In this document: piece after piece, positions 22,701 through 34,700 of the stretch
Layout of the letters: every line of letters starts with the position of its first letter
Numbering within the stretch: the stretch's first letter is position 1
Program-made: the position numbers and the translations under genes
Source: Leptidea sinapis
Lineage: Eukaryota > Arthropoda > Insecta > Lepidoptera > Pieridae
Assembly (NCBI RefSeq): GCF_905404315.1
Contig: NC_066273.1
Coordinates: forward strand, 13,950,001-14,014,000
Length of the DNA stretch: 64,000 bases
Reading direction: 5' to 3'
Notes under the pieces: generated by a model
Told to the model about the DNA's origin: nothing
The model's database searches: none
The model's input: the letters and a program-made list of their open reading frames with translations, nothing else

Positions 22701-25700
22701 ATCTGATGAATTAACTGTATTCTTTCTATACAAATACGAAGCAATTAGCAAAATAGATTTAGGTATCTCTTTTTCGCTTACGATAATTGCATTTACTATC
22801 CTTCTTTGACGTGTAATCGTAATGTAGTGTGCTATTGCAATGTTAAATTATTCATGTGTGAGTAAGTGTATCATTTTCGAACACCGAAGGTTGTCTAGGT
22901 AACCTATTTATACTTTTAAATATCATTGCAAGTACTTAAGTGGTGGGCGTTTCAAACCGTAAACAGTTATGAAAACTATGTATTTGTCAAATAACCAAAA
23001 ACCGTTATGCAACGAAACAAAATCTATCTATCCTGAAAAACTAGTTATTTTCTAAACGAGTACTAAGGACTCGAGCTTACTATTGACTCGACTTGTTATT
23101 GGTAATAATTTTTTAAATATTGAATTCCGCCGCGGCAACCACCGTTCGTAAGAGACGTATTAATCTATAACTAAAATACCGACGTAGCAATAAAACATTT
23201 TTATAAATTATTAAATACCAAATTATCAAGTATAAAGTAGGTAAGTACCTACATAACATAAATAATAAACAATTTATTCGTTTGGTGAATTTTAAAAGTA
23301 CCTATACAATCGTAGTCAACTTATAATATAACTAGCTGACCCGGCAAACGTTGTTTTGCCATATAAAGTATAATTCACGCGATAGTTTTATAAGTAATAA
23401 AATATTGCCTATATTATAGCCTGTACATCATTTTGTTCTATTGTCAATAGTTTTTGCAGCGCACGCAAAAATAGGTTTTCGATTTTACACCTTGTGTTAC
23501 AAAATAGCAATTTTATTACGGATCCCTAATTTTGAAAAAAAAACATAGCCTATAGCCTTCCTCGATAAATGGACTACCCAACACTGAAAGAATCATTCAA
23601 ATCGGACCAGTAGTACCAGAGATTAGCGCGTTCAAACAAACAAACAAACAAACAAACAAAATAAAAATTACACTTACTAAGCTTTAAGAAGATCTTAATT
23701 TGTAAATATTAGGGGTGAGACGTATTTTTTTTTGTAACTGGCTCCGTCGACTGAATGTCGACGATTCGGCCAACGTCAAGGTGGAGAGATTTTTTATTTT
23801 AATTTAGCTGATTGAAGTATATAAAGAGCTGATTTAAAAGGAAATGATCGGTAGTATATAGCTGTGGTTTTTTTTGTGAACTGAAGTATTCTTCCGTACT
23901 AACTCTTGTTGCCTATTGGCAACAAGAGTTAGTACGGTTAGTAATAAACACCCATAACACAACAATATTAACTACCTTGTTAGTATCTAATCTAAGTTTA
24001 AGGGAGAAATGTGTGAATGTAAGTGGGAATATGTGCCTAATAGAAGCGTAGAAAGTATGGAGGATAGAGATTACAATTTAATATTATTGCGGGAAATAAA
24101 TTTGTAAAGAATTTTTATGAAAGTGGAATGGCATAAAGTAAGAAGAAAAGGGATGTTGATGCGGCGAGGGATATCCTTCGGTAGAAGGTCATATAAAGGA
24201 ATTGACAATTTAGGGCAATAGAAAAAAATATGTTCAAGAGTACCTTCCTCAAGGCCACATTCACATATAGAATGGTCCCTTACCCGGATCTTGGCCAAAA
24301 ATACTGGGGAACAGACAAATCCCAAGCGAAGTCGAATGATGACAGAAGTGAAAAGTTTATTTTGTTTTTTTTGAGGAAAGAACCAGGGCTTGGAGGGGAT
24401 AAAGGGTTGGATAGAACCATAGAATTTACCTTTAGTTTGTTTTGTGATTTGCCATAACGCATTCCATGAATCAACCAGAAAGTGTTTAGACATAGCGCGT
24501 AGATCTCGAGGAAAACAGTAATTAAATTTTAATGTTCCAGACTGAATCGCGTCTTTAGCGCACGAGTCTGCAATTTCATTGCCAGTTATCCCTAGATGAC
24601 TAGGAATCCAAGCTAATGCAACTTCTATTCCCATTATGTGACATCTGTACAGGGATGCCTTTGTTCTTAAATTAATTGTGAAGTTGTTTGAAGATTTGAA
24701 AGGATTTTTTGTTAGGTCCAACAAGCAGCTTAATGAGTCAGACAAGATTAAAGCCTTGTTGATCTTATGTGATTCAACATATGACACCGCCTCTGACAGG
24801 GCAATTGATTCGCCAGTTAAAATGGAATTCTGCGAGGGACTTTTGTAATTTAAAATTGTACGGAACTTAGGGATCCAAACTGCAGACCCGACCCAGCTAT
24901 TGTTGGATAATTTGGATGCGTCCGTGTACAACGTCACCCGATCAGACCAATAGGAGAGGAATCACGAAGGTGATCAAGAACAGATGTTAGTTCGGAGAAG
25001 GAAAAAGGATCGTTCATTTTGTCTGAGTCAGAAAGGGTAGAAATCGGATTGGGGGTAAAAAGGCAATCAGATTCAGGGACGTAGGGAGGAGCTAGATGGC
25101 AAAAGAAGTCATTAATAAAAGAGTTTGGGTCATTGTTTGAAATGCCCGGCATGTCAAAACCTCTACGATACGTTTTTATATTTTTCCAATATTTTACGAT
25201 ATTTTTCCAAACGAGGGAAAGGGGGGAACGAGGAGATAAGGATTCACAGAATTGACGCCATCCAAGGGATTTCTTTTTGGAAAGAAGTCTTGATGTGCGA
25301 GCAGAAATCTGTTAAAAGGAAATAAAATCTACCATGCTACAAGTTGTGGAGAATATTTTCTCAGCTTCTTTTCGCGAGCGGACCATGGCGGAGCATTCAG
25401 CATCCCACCAAGGAGGGGAGGAAGTTAATTTTCGGTCAGGATTTTTTATGGGAATTGAAGCATTAGCAGCTTGTAAAATTTACGATGTGAACTTCTCATA
25501 CATCTGGAGACAATTAGATGTTGTTATCTCTGTAAAAGAGTCACTTTCTGAGTCCATAAGCAATGAAAATTGATGCCAATTCGCATTGGCGACTCGGTAT
25601 TTGAGGAGAGGTTGGGAGGAAGAAAAGGGGGGAGATGGATGGGAATAAGAAATAATAATGGGAAAATGGTCACTACCCAATGAACTTGCTAGCACTAGCC

Positions 25701-28700
25701 AAGATAAGAGGGAGACTAGAGGAGATGCAAGAGAAAGGTCTGTGTATGTTCGGTTAGGCGTCCGAGAATTTGGACAGCATATTAATAAGAGAGCAAAGAA
25801 GTAGTTCAGCAAGATTATCATTTGTAGTGGGGAGAGGGGTTGATTCTATGGATGGCAATAGCTGCAAGGCACAGCCGTTTGGCTGGGAAGACGAGGGAGA
25901 GGAGAAAATATTTTGGTGAGCCTGACGGTCATAGGATTTCCCTAAAACTGGTTTAGGTTTAGCTGGGAGTAAGAATGTCTTCTTGTAAGATGTTGAAGAA
26001 GTGCGGGGAGTGGAGGTCGCCGGTTGGAATTGAGAAGTTTGAGGAGTATCAGGGGGGGGATGAGGTCTGGAGACCTCAGAATAAAGTCGTCTTGGTTTAT
26101 TAAACCTGGTTGAGGCTTCCGAATAACTTATATTTTCCTGTGACATAACAAGTTTAATCGATTTTTGGCGAGCATGTTCGGGGCATTTACTATCGATGGC
26201 CATATGACTTCCACCACGACAAAGGAAGCAGGAAGCCTCCAAGTCATTAGTTGTGCATGAATCTCCGGAATGAGGTTGAGCGCATTTATAACATCGTGGC
26301 CGAGATCTGCATTGTTTGGCTATATGTCCAAATCTGCAGCAGTTACGGCATTGAATCGTGGGAAGCTGGTAAAGGGAAACTGGGAGAGAAGCATGGTAGC
26401 AATAAACTTTATCGGGTAGGGATTGGCCCAAAAAAGTTAGTACCACTGAGTTGGAAGGTACCCATGTGGTAATGCCATCATTCCTTACCTTAACATTTAG
26501 CCTTCTCGCTCGAATTACCTCTCCACAATTTACTGGTAACACTATGCCTTGAATAAGTTCTTCGTACCAATCTGTATGTATATCGCGGACCACCCCCATA
26601 CGAAATTTTTGAAATTTCGGAATATACGCAGAATATTTGTTACATTCTAGAATATCCAAGTCTAAGAATTTGTTAGCTTTTTCAGCTGAAATAAAATCAA
26701 CTGAGATCTTATTGCGGCCAAGTTTCTTAATGCCTCCCTCTTTAATACCGGATATATTATTTTTGTGGAGGAATTGTGCAAATTTAAGGATTTTCAATGC
26801 GTATCCCGACGCGGGATCTGGCTCAATTTTAGAGGCATATACAGAGAATGGGCCTTTGTCTTAATCAGAGTATTTAAGGTTAGAGTCAGAGTCAAAACCA
26901 GGTTTCGAATAAATTGATTGGATCGATTCTGCCGGTGTCCTTATCTTCTTGCCATCAGGTTTAGTTATCTCCATCTCTGCCGTTCTTTTCAATGCTCTTG
27001 TCTGGGGGTATCCCCCCTATCTTTAGGCGGCTCCTCCATACTCACTTCCACTTATAATTAGAAAAATAACCATGTACTTACCTAAAATAGTTATACCACC
27101 ACCAAAACAACACTAACAATAAAAATTCAGATCCATAAACACCACGATCAGCGTTAACAAAAAAATAACCTAAATTCAACAACCTCTCTCAACCACGCGT
27201 TGAACCAAAAGTGAAACGTATTTATCGTCACAGGTATTAAAATATCACCGGTTGTCACTGTGACAAGATATCAAAAATAACAGTGACAAGTATTAGGAGT
27301 ATTTTGTAACAACTAGTATTTTAGTAACAACTGTTATTTGAGTAACAACTGTTACTGAACAAGTATTTGATAACAACTACTTAGTATTTTAGTAACAACT
27401 GTTACTGAACAAGTATTTGATAACAACTAGTTTTTAGTAACGACTGATATTTGAGTAGCAACTGTTACTGAACAAGTATATAATAACAACTAGCATTTTA
27501 GTAACAACAGATATTTAAGTAATAGCTGTTATTGGACAAATGATTAGGAGTATGTAGTAGGTAACCACTAGTATTTTTTAAAGCTATAATTGTGTGATTT
27601 ATAGGTCTGTTAGTTATATTATTTTTGATTCAATAGGTAATAAAATAGGTATGGCTCAACTCTTCTTTTAAATGTGGGATAAGAAAAACTCTGTTTACTT
27701 ATATTGTCTACTGATTATTTTCAGACATATTCGTAAATAATAGATTCATCACTTTGATACATTTATTTAACATACTATTGTTTAGATAAGATGGATAGGT
27801 AATTAAAATATTAAAGTAAATTTCAAATGAAAACCCTGTTTTTATTTCCATTATGTATCTACCTCCATAAAATTTTTGTTTATGATATCATTTTTCGTAT
27901 TTATTCACAGTTATATTGTGCCTACGAGCAGGAAAATACGACTCTCCTCTTCGCCAGAAAAACCTATATTGGTAATTTGATAGTATCTACTAAATAATAT
28001 ATTTATTGTTTATTTCTCCGTTATTCTTGAATTATTTGTATGATAAGGTCACATTTTAAATCATGTACTAGGTTAGGATCACTGTTTAAGTATAGGTAGT
28101 ATTGAAATATAATGAATACGAAAGTAAAATGATTATTTTGATTACATCAAAACTATAAAAATAATAGGTCAGTACAGTTTTACTCAAACAGTACTTTTAA
28201 AATTCGAAGTTACCACAAGAGGGTACTATGTAATACGTATAAATGGCACTAACAAGTAATTCCAAACAACGAAAAATATACGCCTCAGTACAAGTAGCTA
28301 GTATATTATCACAGATAGTATTAAATTAACAGCTAATATTTTGTAACAGGTATTTGTCACTGTTACTTTTGAGTCACAGTAATACCTAGTATAAAATTTT
28401 GCCTAGTAGGTCGCACCTCTAATATACATTAAAAAATCTTAATATTTCAAATGTTCATACATCTTACGTGATGATTGAACACTTCCCAAAAACAACGTAA
28501 CAGTATTTTCCTCTAACGTATGAAGTAATCATAAGTCGTCCAATGAAATTACAATAAATACTGATAGCGTGTTATAGTTTACACTGAGTACGTTTTAGCG
28601 CCATCTATGTTGCTGTCGCTCAGTTCTGCTGCATACGCCGTTGGAGAGATGAGACAGTACACTAATAATTTAGTAACAGCTATATTGGCGTAATTATTTC

Positions 28701-31700
28701 AGTAAGTTTGACAATATTATAATGACGTAAGGTATTATTATGCTTTGGGGTCATGCCGCTAACATTCTGCGCTGTAGAAGAGAGTTGCTCGTGCTTTATA
28801 ATATCAGTTTGGTTCAAGACAGCCACACAAGTAAATATTGACTGTCCATCATGTTTAAAAAAAATATTATACTTTTTTCACTTTTCGCTCCTAAATATGA
28901 TTTTCATTGTTGTGTCACTAGAAATCAGGAATTGCATATAACTAATGTGCTTCATAAGACGGAATCTATATCAAATTATAAACGGTTTTATAAATTTCTC
29001 AACTGAGGAATATCTAAGCGAACGGACAGCCTGAGACATGGTTTTGTTTATGATTATATTTCTGCAATAGATACAGCACAGTATTTTATAAATTGTATTT
29101 TTTTTTGATAGAGCGTAAAGATGTATGAAAGTTTCTTCTGTCGTATCTCCTCTCCATACAGAAACAAATAGCGTGCTTCTTCTTTAATTGACATAAAAAA
29201 AATTTCAACAAAAAAACAACCGCTTTCAAAAACACTATTCCAAAACCATAGATACAATGTGCACTAAAAAGTAATAATTACGTATTTTTATACAATCTAA
29301 TTAATTAATCTAATTCTTGTTACAACTATTGTTAATTTTGAAATCGGTGTCCTTCCGCCGCAAGCCGCTCTCGCCTCTCGCCTTACATCTGACCTATAAG
29401 TTTGTATGTAGTCACAAAACTATCTTAGACAAAACTTTATATATTTTGACACTGTTTATACTTTTTAGTGCATATTATGTCTATTGTTTTGGAAAAGTGT
29501 TTTTGAAGGCAATTGTTTTTTTGTTAAAATAATTTTTCCGTAATCGTTTGCGTAACTACTACGCACATATTAGAGGTATAAATAGATACATTTATCTTCG
29601 CAATTGTACACACGCAATCAAGTTTTCTGTCAGCTGAGCACTTAATTGCAACATAGTCAGCATCCTTAATGGCAGTATAATAATCACAGCTATCAGTACA
29701 TTATCGTTGTGGCTGTACTAACCCAGCGGCACTATGTAGTACCGCAGCGGCGGCGCGTCGTGCGGCCGGCGTGCGGCCAGCTCCGTGTGCGCTCGCAACG
29801 CGCCCGCGGCCGCGGCGTCGCCACCGCACACGCACACGCGTATTATAATAATCAAAGCTATCAGTACATTATCGTTGTGGCTGTACTAACCCAGCGGCAC
29901 TATGTAGTACCGCAGCGGCGGCGCGTCGTGCGGCCGGCGTGCGGCCAGCTCCGTGTGCGCTCGCAACGCGCCCGCGGCCGCGGCGTCGCCACCGCACACG
30001 CACACGCGTATTATAATAATCACAGCTATCAGTACATTATCGTTGTGGCTGTACTAACCCAGCGGCACTATGTAGTACCGCAGCGGCGGCGCGTCGTGCG
30101 GCCGGCGTGCGGCCAGCTCCGTGTGCGCTCGCAACGCGCCCGCGGCCGCGGCGTCGCCACCGCACACGCACACGCGTATTATAATAATCACAGCTATCAG
30201 TACATTATCGTTGTGGCTGTACTAACCCAGCGGCACTATGTAGTACCGCAGCGGCGGCGCGTCGTGCGGCCGGCGTGCGGCCAGCTCCGTGTGCGCTCGC
30301 AACGCGCCCGCGGCCGCGGCGTCGCCACCGCACACGCACACGCGTATTATAATAATCACAGCTATCAGTACATTATCGTTGTGGCTGTACTAACCCAGCG
30401 GCACTATGTAGTACCGCAGCGGCGGCGCGTCGTGCGGCCGGCGTGCGGCCAGCTCCGTGTGCGCTCGCAACGCGCCCGCGGCCGCGGCGTCGCCACCGCA
30501 CACGCACACGCGTATTGTCCGCCGGCTGCCCCTGTTACAACACACAAACATTAGCTTATAACCATACCATTCAAGGGCTGTACAAATATTTTGAAGTGAT
30601 AACCCTACCCTATATAATGATAATAATAATATTGACACACTTTTTACACAAATTATCTTGCCCCAAGTTAAGCATATATAGCCTGTGTTATGGGTTACAA
30701 GACAATGATATATTTAATACAATATACTTACTTAAACATACATAAATACATTTAAACATCCACGACTCGGAAACATATTCATCATATAAATGCTTGCACC
30801 TACCGGGACTTCTAGCTTAGTAGGTAGGATCTTTATGGGAGGGTAAATCGCTTCGTGACGTAACGCGTTACGGCGCCAGCCGTTCTGGCTTCCCTTTCTC
30901 TCACTCATACGGACTACTAATTGTTACTTTTAATGGGATTAAATACTAATAATGTACATACACAAAATTGTAATGTACATATTCAAGAATTGTAACTTAG
31001 AATAAAATATATATTTTAAAATCAATAAAAGCTTTTTTTAATAAATAACTTCTTACATTATGCATAAAATTTAAGAAAAAAGCTATGGTTTTTTTCAATT
31101 TACAGAATTTCAATTTCTAAATAGTTCAACTTAGTTTAGATTAAGTTATCACTTCTGTTGGGCGTCCCGAGAAGCACACAATTTTTTTATATGCGAACGG
31201 GCAACAACCTTTAAGCATACTCCCACCTTAAAGGCTCTCATATTGTGGACGTCCATGGGTGGTTTTCACATTCTATCTGGAAGATTGAAAGACCGCAACA
31301 TTGAATATAATTTATCAATAAACAACACAATAATTCAATCTCAGCAGGAAGTTGCTACTACTTTTGAGAATTTTTTTTCTGAGATTCCAGTTTCTATCAC
31401 AAACACTCTTGTCTCCTCCACCAGTGTCACTTCTTCTGGAAAATGTTATAGGATGTCAACAAAGTTTCAATTTTAGTTTTGTTAGCCCTGGAGAAATGAT
31501 TAAAACTTTTAAATCTCTAGACATGAAAAAAACTGCTGATATATGGGGCATTTCTGTTAAAATAATAAGTTCAATAATTGATGTCATAGCACCATATCTT
31601 GCAATAGTATTTAATAATTGTATTAATCGTGGCGTGTTTCCTGACCTTCTGAAACATAGTAAAATTACACCAATATTTAAGTCGGGATGCTCTTCTGACC

Positions 31701-34700
31701 CGAACAACTATCGTCCTGTGTCGGTTTTGCCGACCCTTAGTAAAATTTTTGAAAAAATAATTTTAAGCCAAATGCTTACTTACTTTAACTCTCATAAGTT
31801 ACTTCATTTGAAACAATTTGGCTTTACTAGGGGACGTTCAACAACGGATGCAGGTGTTGAGCTGATCAAGAATATTTTCGATGCCTGGGAGGAATCGCAG
31901 AATGCACTTGGCATCTTCTGTGATTTATCTAAGGCTTTTGATTGTGTTCAACATTCAACGCTGGTCAGGAAGCTATACCACTATGGCATAAAAGGAACTG
32001 CGCTCGATCTTATGACTTCATATCTAAACAATAGAATTCAGAGGGTCGACGTGAATGGCAGGAGATCACCTGGGACTCCTCTCAGTATGGGGGTACCACA
32101 AGGGTCTATTCTTGGACCGTTCCTCTTCCTTATCTATATAAATGATCTTCCTAATCTTATAGAGAAAAAACATAAGGTAGTATTGTTTGCGGACGACACT
32201 TCACTGATTTTCAAAGTGAAAAGAAACCATGACGAAGTGAACGATATTTTATCTGACATCGTGTACTGGTTTAGCGCTAATAACCTATTGTTAAATAGCA
32301 AGAAAACTAAATTCATTAAATTTACCGTACCAAATGTCAAAAATGTAAATGCAAATGTTTTGTTAAATGGAGAGGTGATAGAACCGGTGGAATCTGCTAT
32401 ATTTCTTGGCATAACTCTAGATTCCAAATTACAAGGGGGCCCCCATATTGAAGGATTGGCGAACAGACTTAGTTCTCCAGCGGTTACGCGGTTAAAAAAA
32501 ATTAGACAATTAACTGACATAGATACGGCGCGACTAGTATACTTTAGTTATTTCCATAGTATTATGTCCTATGGTATATTGCTATGGGGCAACGCTGCCG
32601 ATATTAATACAATATTTGTGCTACAGAAGAGGGCTATTCGCGCTATTTATAACCTAGGTCCTAGGGAATCATTGAGAACAAAATTCAAAGAAATTAACAT
32701 CTTGACTGTTGCTTCTCAATATATTCTTGATAATGTAATGTATGTTCATAGGCAAATAAGTGAATTTGCCAGAAACTGTCATAACCATAATGTTAACACC
32801 AGGAACAGACATAAACTGATGATGCCTACTACTCGGCTAAGTCGAGTTAGTAAGTCTTTTGTGGGGCGATGTATATGCTTTTACAACAAGATCCCAGAAA
32901 ATGTTCAAAACAAAGGTATTACGTTATTCAAAAGAATTGTTAAAAACGTTTGTGTGGTAAAGGTTACTATAACATAAATGACTTTCTTAATGATACCACA
33001 GATTGGGAATGGAGCGACCGCCCTCAGGCTATTAAATAATAAGTTTAATTGTACAATGTTACTTTGTAAATGTTACTTTAATTGTAAAACATATTTTTGA
33101 TGAAAAAAATAAGCCCGCTGAGTCACTTTGGAATGGGTGGTAGTTTTTTTTGACTTTCAATAAGTGATTTCACATCCTATTTTGAATAAAGATATTTGAA
33201 TTTGAATATCAGGCTCACACTCTATTTTAAGGCGAAGAGTAAGCAGAAAACACGCAAACATGGTGTTTTAAGACAAGTTTTGTAGTGAAAGTATAGCATT
33301 TCGAGCTATGAACACTACTTAATCCTGTTACACATATCCTTAAGTCTTATTTGTAGATTGCTAATGCTTGCTGTTGGTTATAGTTAACACTGCCGAGCCT
33401 TTTTGAACTACCACATTTCTTTTAAGTTAAACAAGTTTTTTGGCATGGCGTGACGCATTTTTTTGGTACTTCTCTCAGAAAAGTTATTCTTACAGCTTGT
33501 ACTTTTTTGTGTAGGTTCATTTATTCAGATTAGTAGTGAATAACGAGGATTATAAGCATATAAACTGTTTTCCACGCATGAATTTTGAAAATATTGGCTT
33601 TGTTACATAGACGGCGGGCCGGCAGCCGTGAACTGGCATTTAGTGTCACCTTAATATCACAACAATATTTAACATGGATTATCGAGAAAATGAGAAAAAC
33701 ACAGTGAACATTTTTATTATTATTTTATTTTGAGTAGAGAAGGCGCTCTTCGGCCTACCGCCGGGTGACATACCCAAAAAGAAGTGACATACCCAACCGA
33801 TATAAAAGATTTACCACTTATATCAAGTGAAAAAAAAAAAAAAAAACAAAATGCCAATTAAAGGTCCTCACTGATAGCAATTACTAGTTTATAATAGTTA
33901 CGCACACTTACACAAACTGTTAACAATAAGTATGCACAAATAATTTTGTAAAGAATTCGTTATTCAACAACTGACTGGCCGATGTTACACTTGTGCAGAA
34001 TAGACAGAATTGTGGGGCGATGTATATGCTTTTACAACAAGATCCCAGAAAATGTTCAAAAGAAAAGTATTACGTTATTCAAAAGAATTGTTAAAAAACG
34101 TTTGTGTGGTAAAGGTTACTATAACATAAATGACTTTCTTAATGATACCACAGATTGGGAATGGAGTGACGGCCCTCAGGCTATTAAATAATAAGTTTAA
34201 TTGTACAATATTACTTTGTAAACATATTTATTCGATGAAAAAAAAGCCCGCTGAGTTTGTTGCGTCCATTCTTCTCAGGTCTGAGGCATTCATTTTGGAA
34301 TGGGTGGTAGTTTTTTTGACTTTCAATAAGTGATGTCACATCCTAATTTGAATAAAAATGTTTGAATTTGAATTTGAATAGATCTAAGCCTACTCGCTTT
34401 TAATTATTTGTTAAAGTTACTGCTCACTCGCCACAAATAGGAAAATTGCCTGTATTTGTAGCTAATAGTGTATGTATAAGAAAATTGAAACGCAAAAGAC
34501 TAACAGGGCTATTTAATTCTATCGAGCTTCATAGCGGGACAATCAATTAAATTGGAAGTAATTTTCAATAGGAAAGATATATCTGCTATTTCTCTTCTCA
34601 TGGAGAGAGGAAGTATATGAAATCGTTTGAAAAAATTTATAATAGTTTTCTGATTTAAAAGAAATTAGTAGAACGAAGTTAAGTCGAAAATATAAATACT

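Larger units (their letters stand above)
23728..27210 (-). mobile_element. LINE group B (I-group-like) with RT core deleted
   Basis: Flanked by a 13 bp target-site duplication (gtgagacgtattt 23715 / gtgaaacgtattt 27211). In element sense: a 5' UTR from 27210, ORF1, endonuclease C-terminus, a short piece of RT N-terminus, RNase H, 3' UTR and A-tail at 23725-23733. The two inner parts are listed separately. The region that should encode RT fingers, palm and YADD is absent. Confidence 0.88.
23711..28420. mobile_element. TIR element of about 1.2 kb split by a 3.5 kb LINE
   Basis: The left terminus aggggtgagacgt (23711) and right terminus ending gtcgcacctct (28420) form an imperfect inverted repeat (about 13 of 16). 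The interior right of the LINE (27211-28420) matches 63475-64000 closely, which starts aggggtgaaacgtatttatc. Subterminal blocks cgtcacaggtatta and gtcacagtaatacct are also inverted. There is no transposase. The interior has an 18 bp tandem motif (27295-27540). Confidence 0.65.

Noticed and set aside
29676..30516. CRISPR-like or classical satellite array
   Set aside because: Units are contiguous, 168 bp, without spacers, and contain an identifiable exon and donor. The genome is eukaryotic.
29709..30554. A 281-codon plus-strand frame with five 56-residue protein repeats
   Set aside because: It runs antisense through the PACS exon array and stays open only because the 168 bp unit is a multiple of three. 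The sense strand carries the conserved exon.
31352..32977. A host gene of 541 codons
   Set aside because: It has complete LINE reverse-transcriptase motifs, a LINE 3' tail and truncated copies elsewhere in the window.
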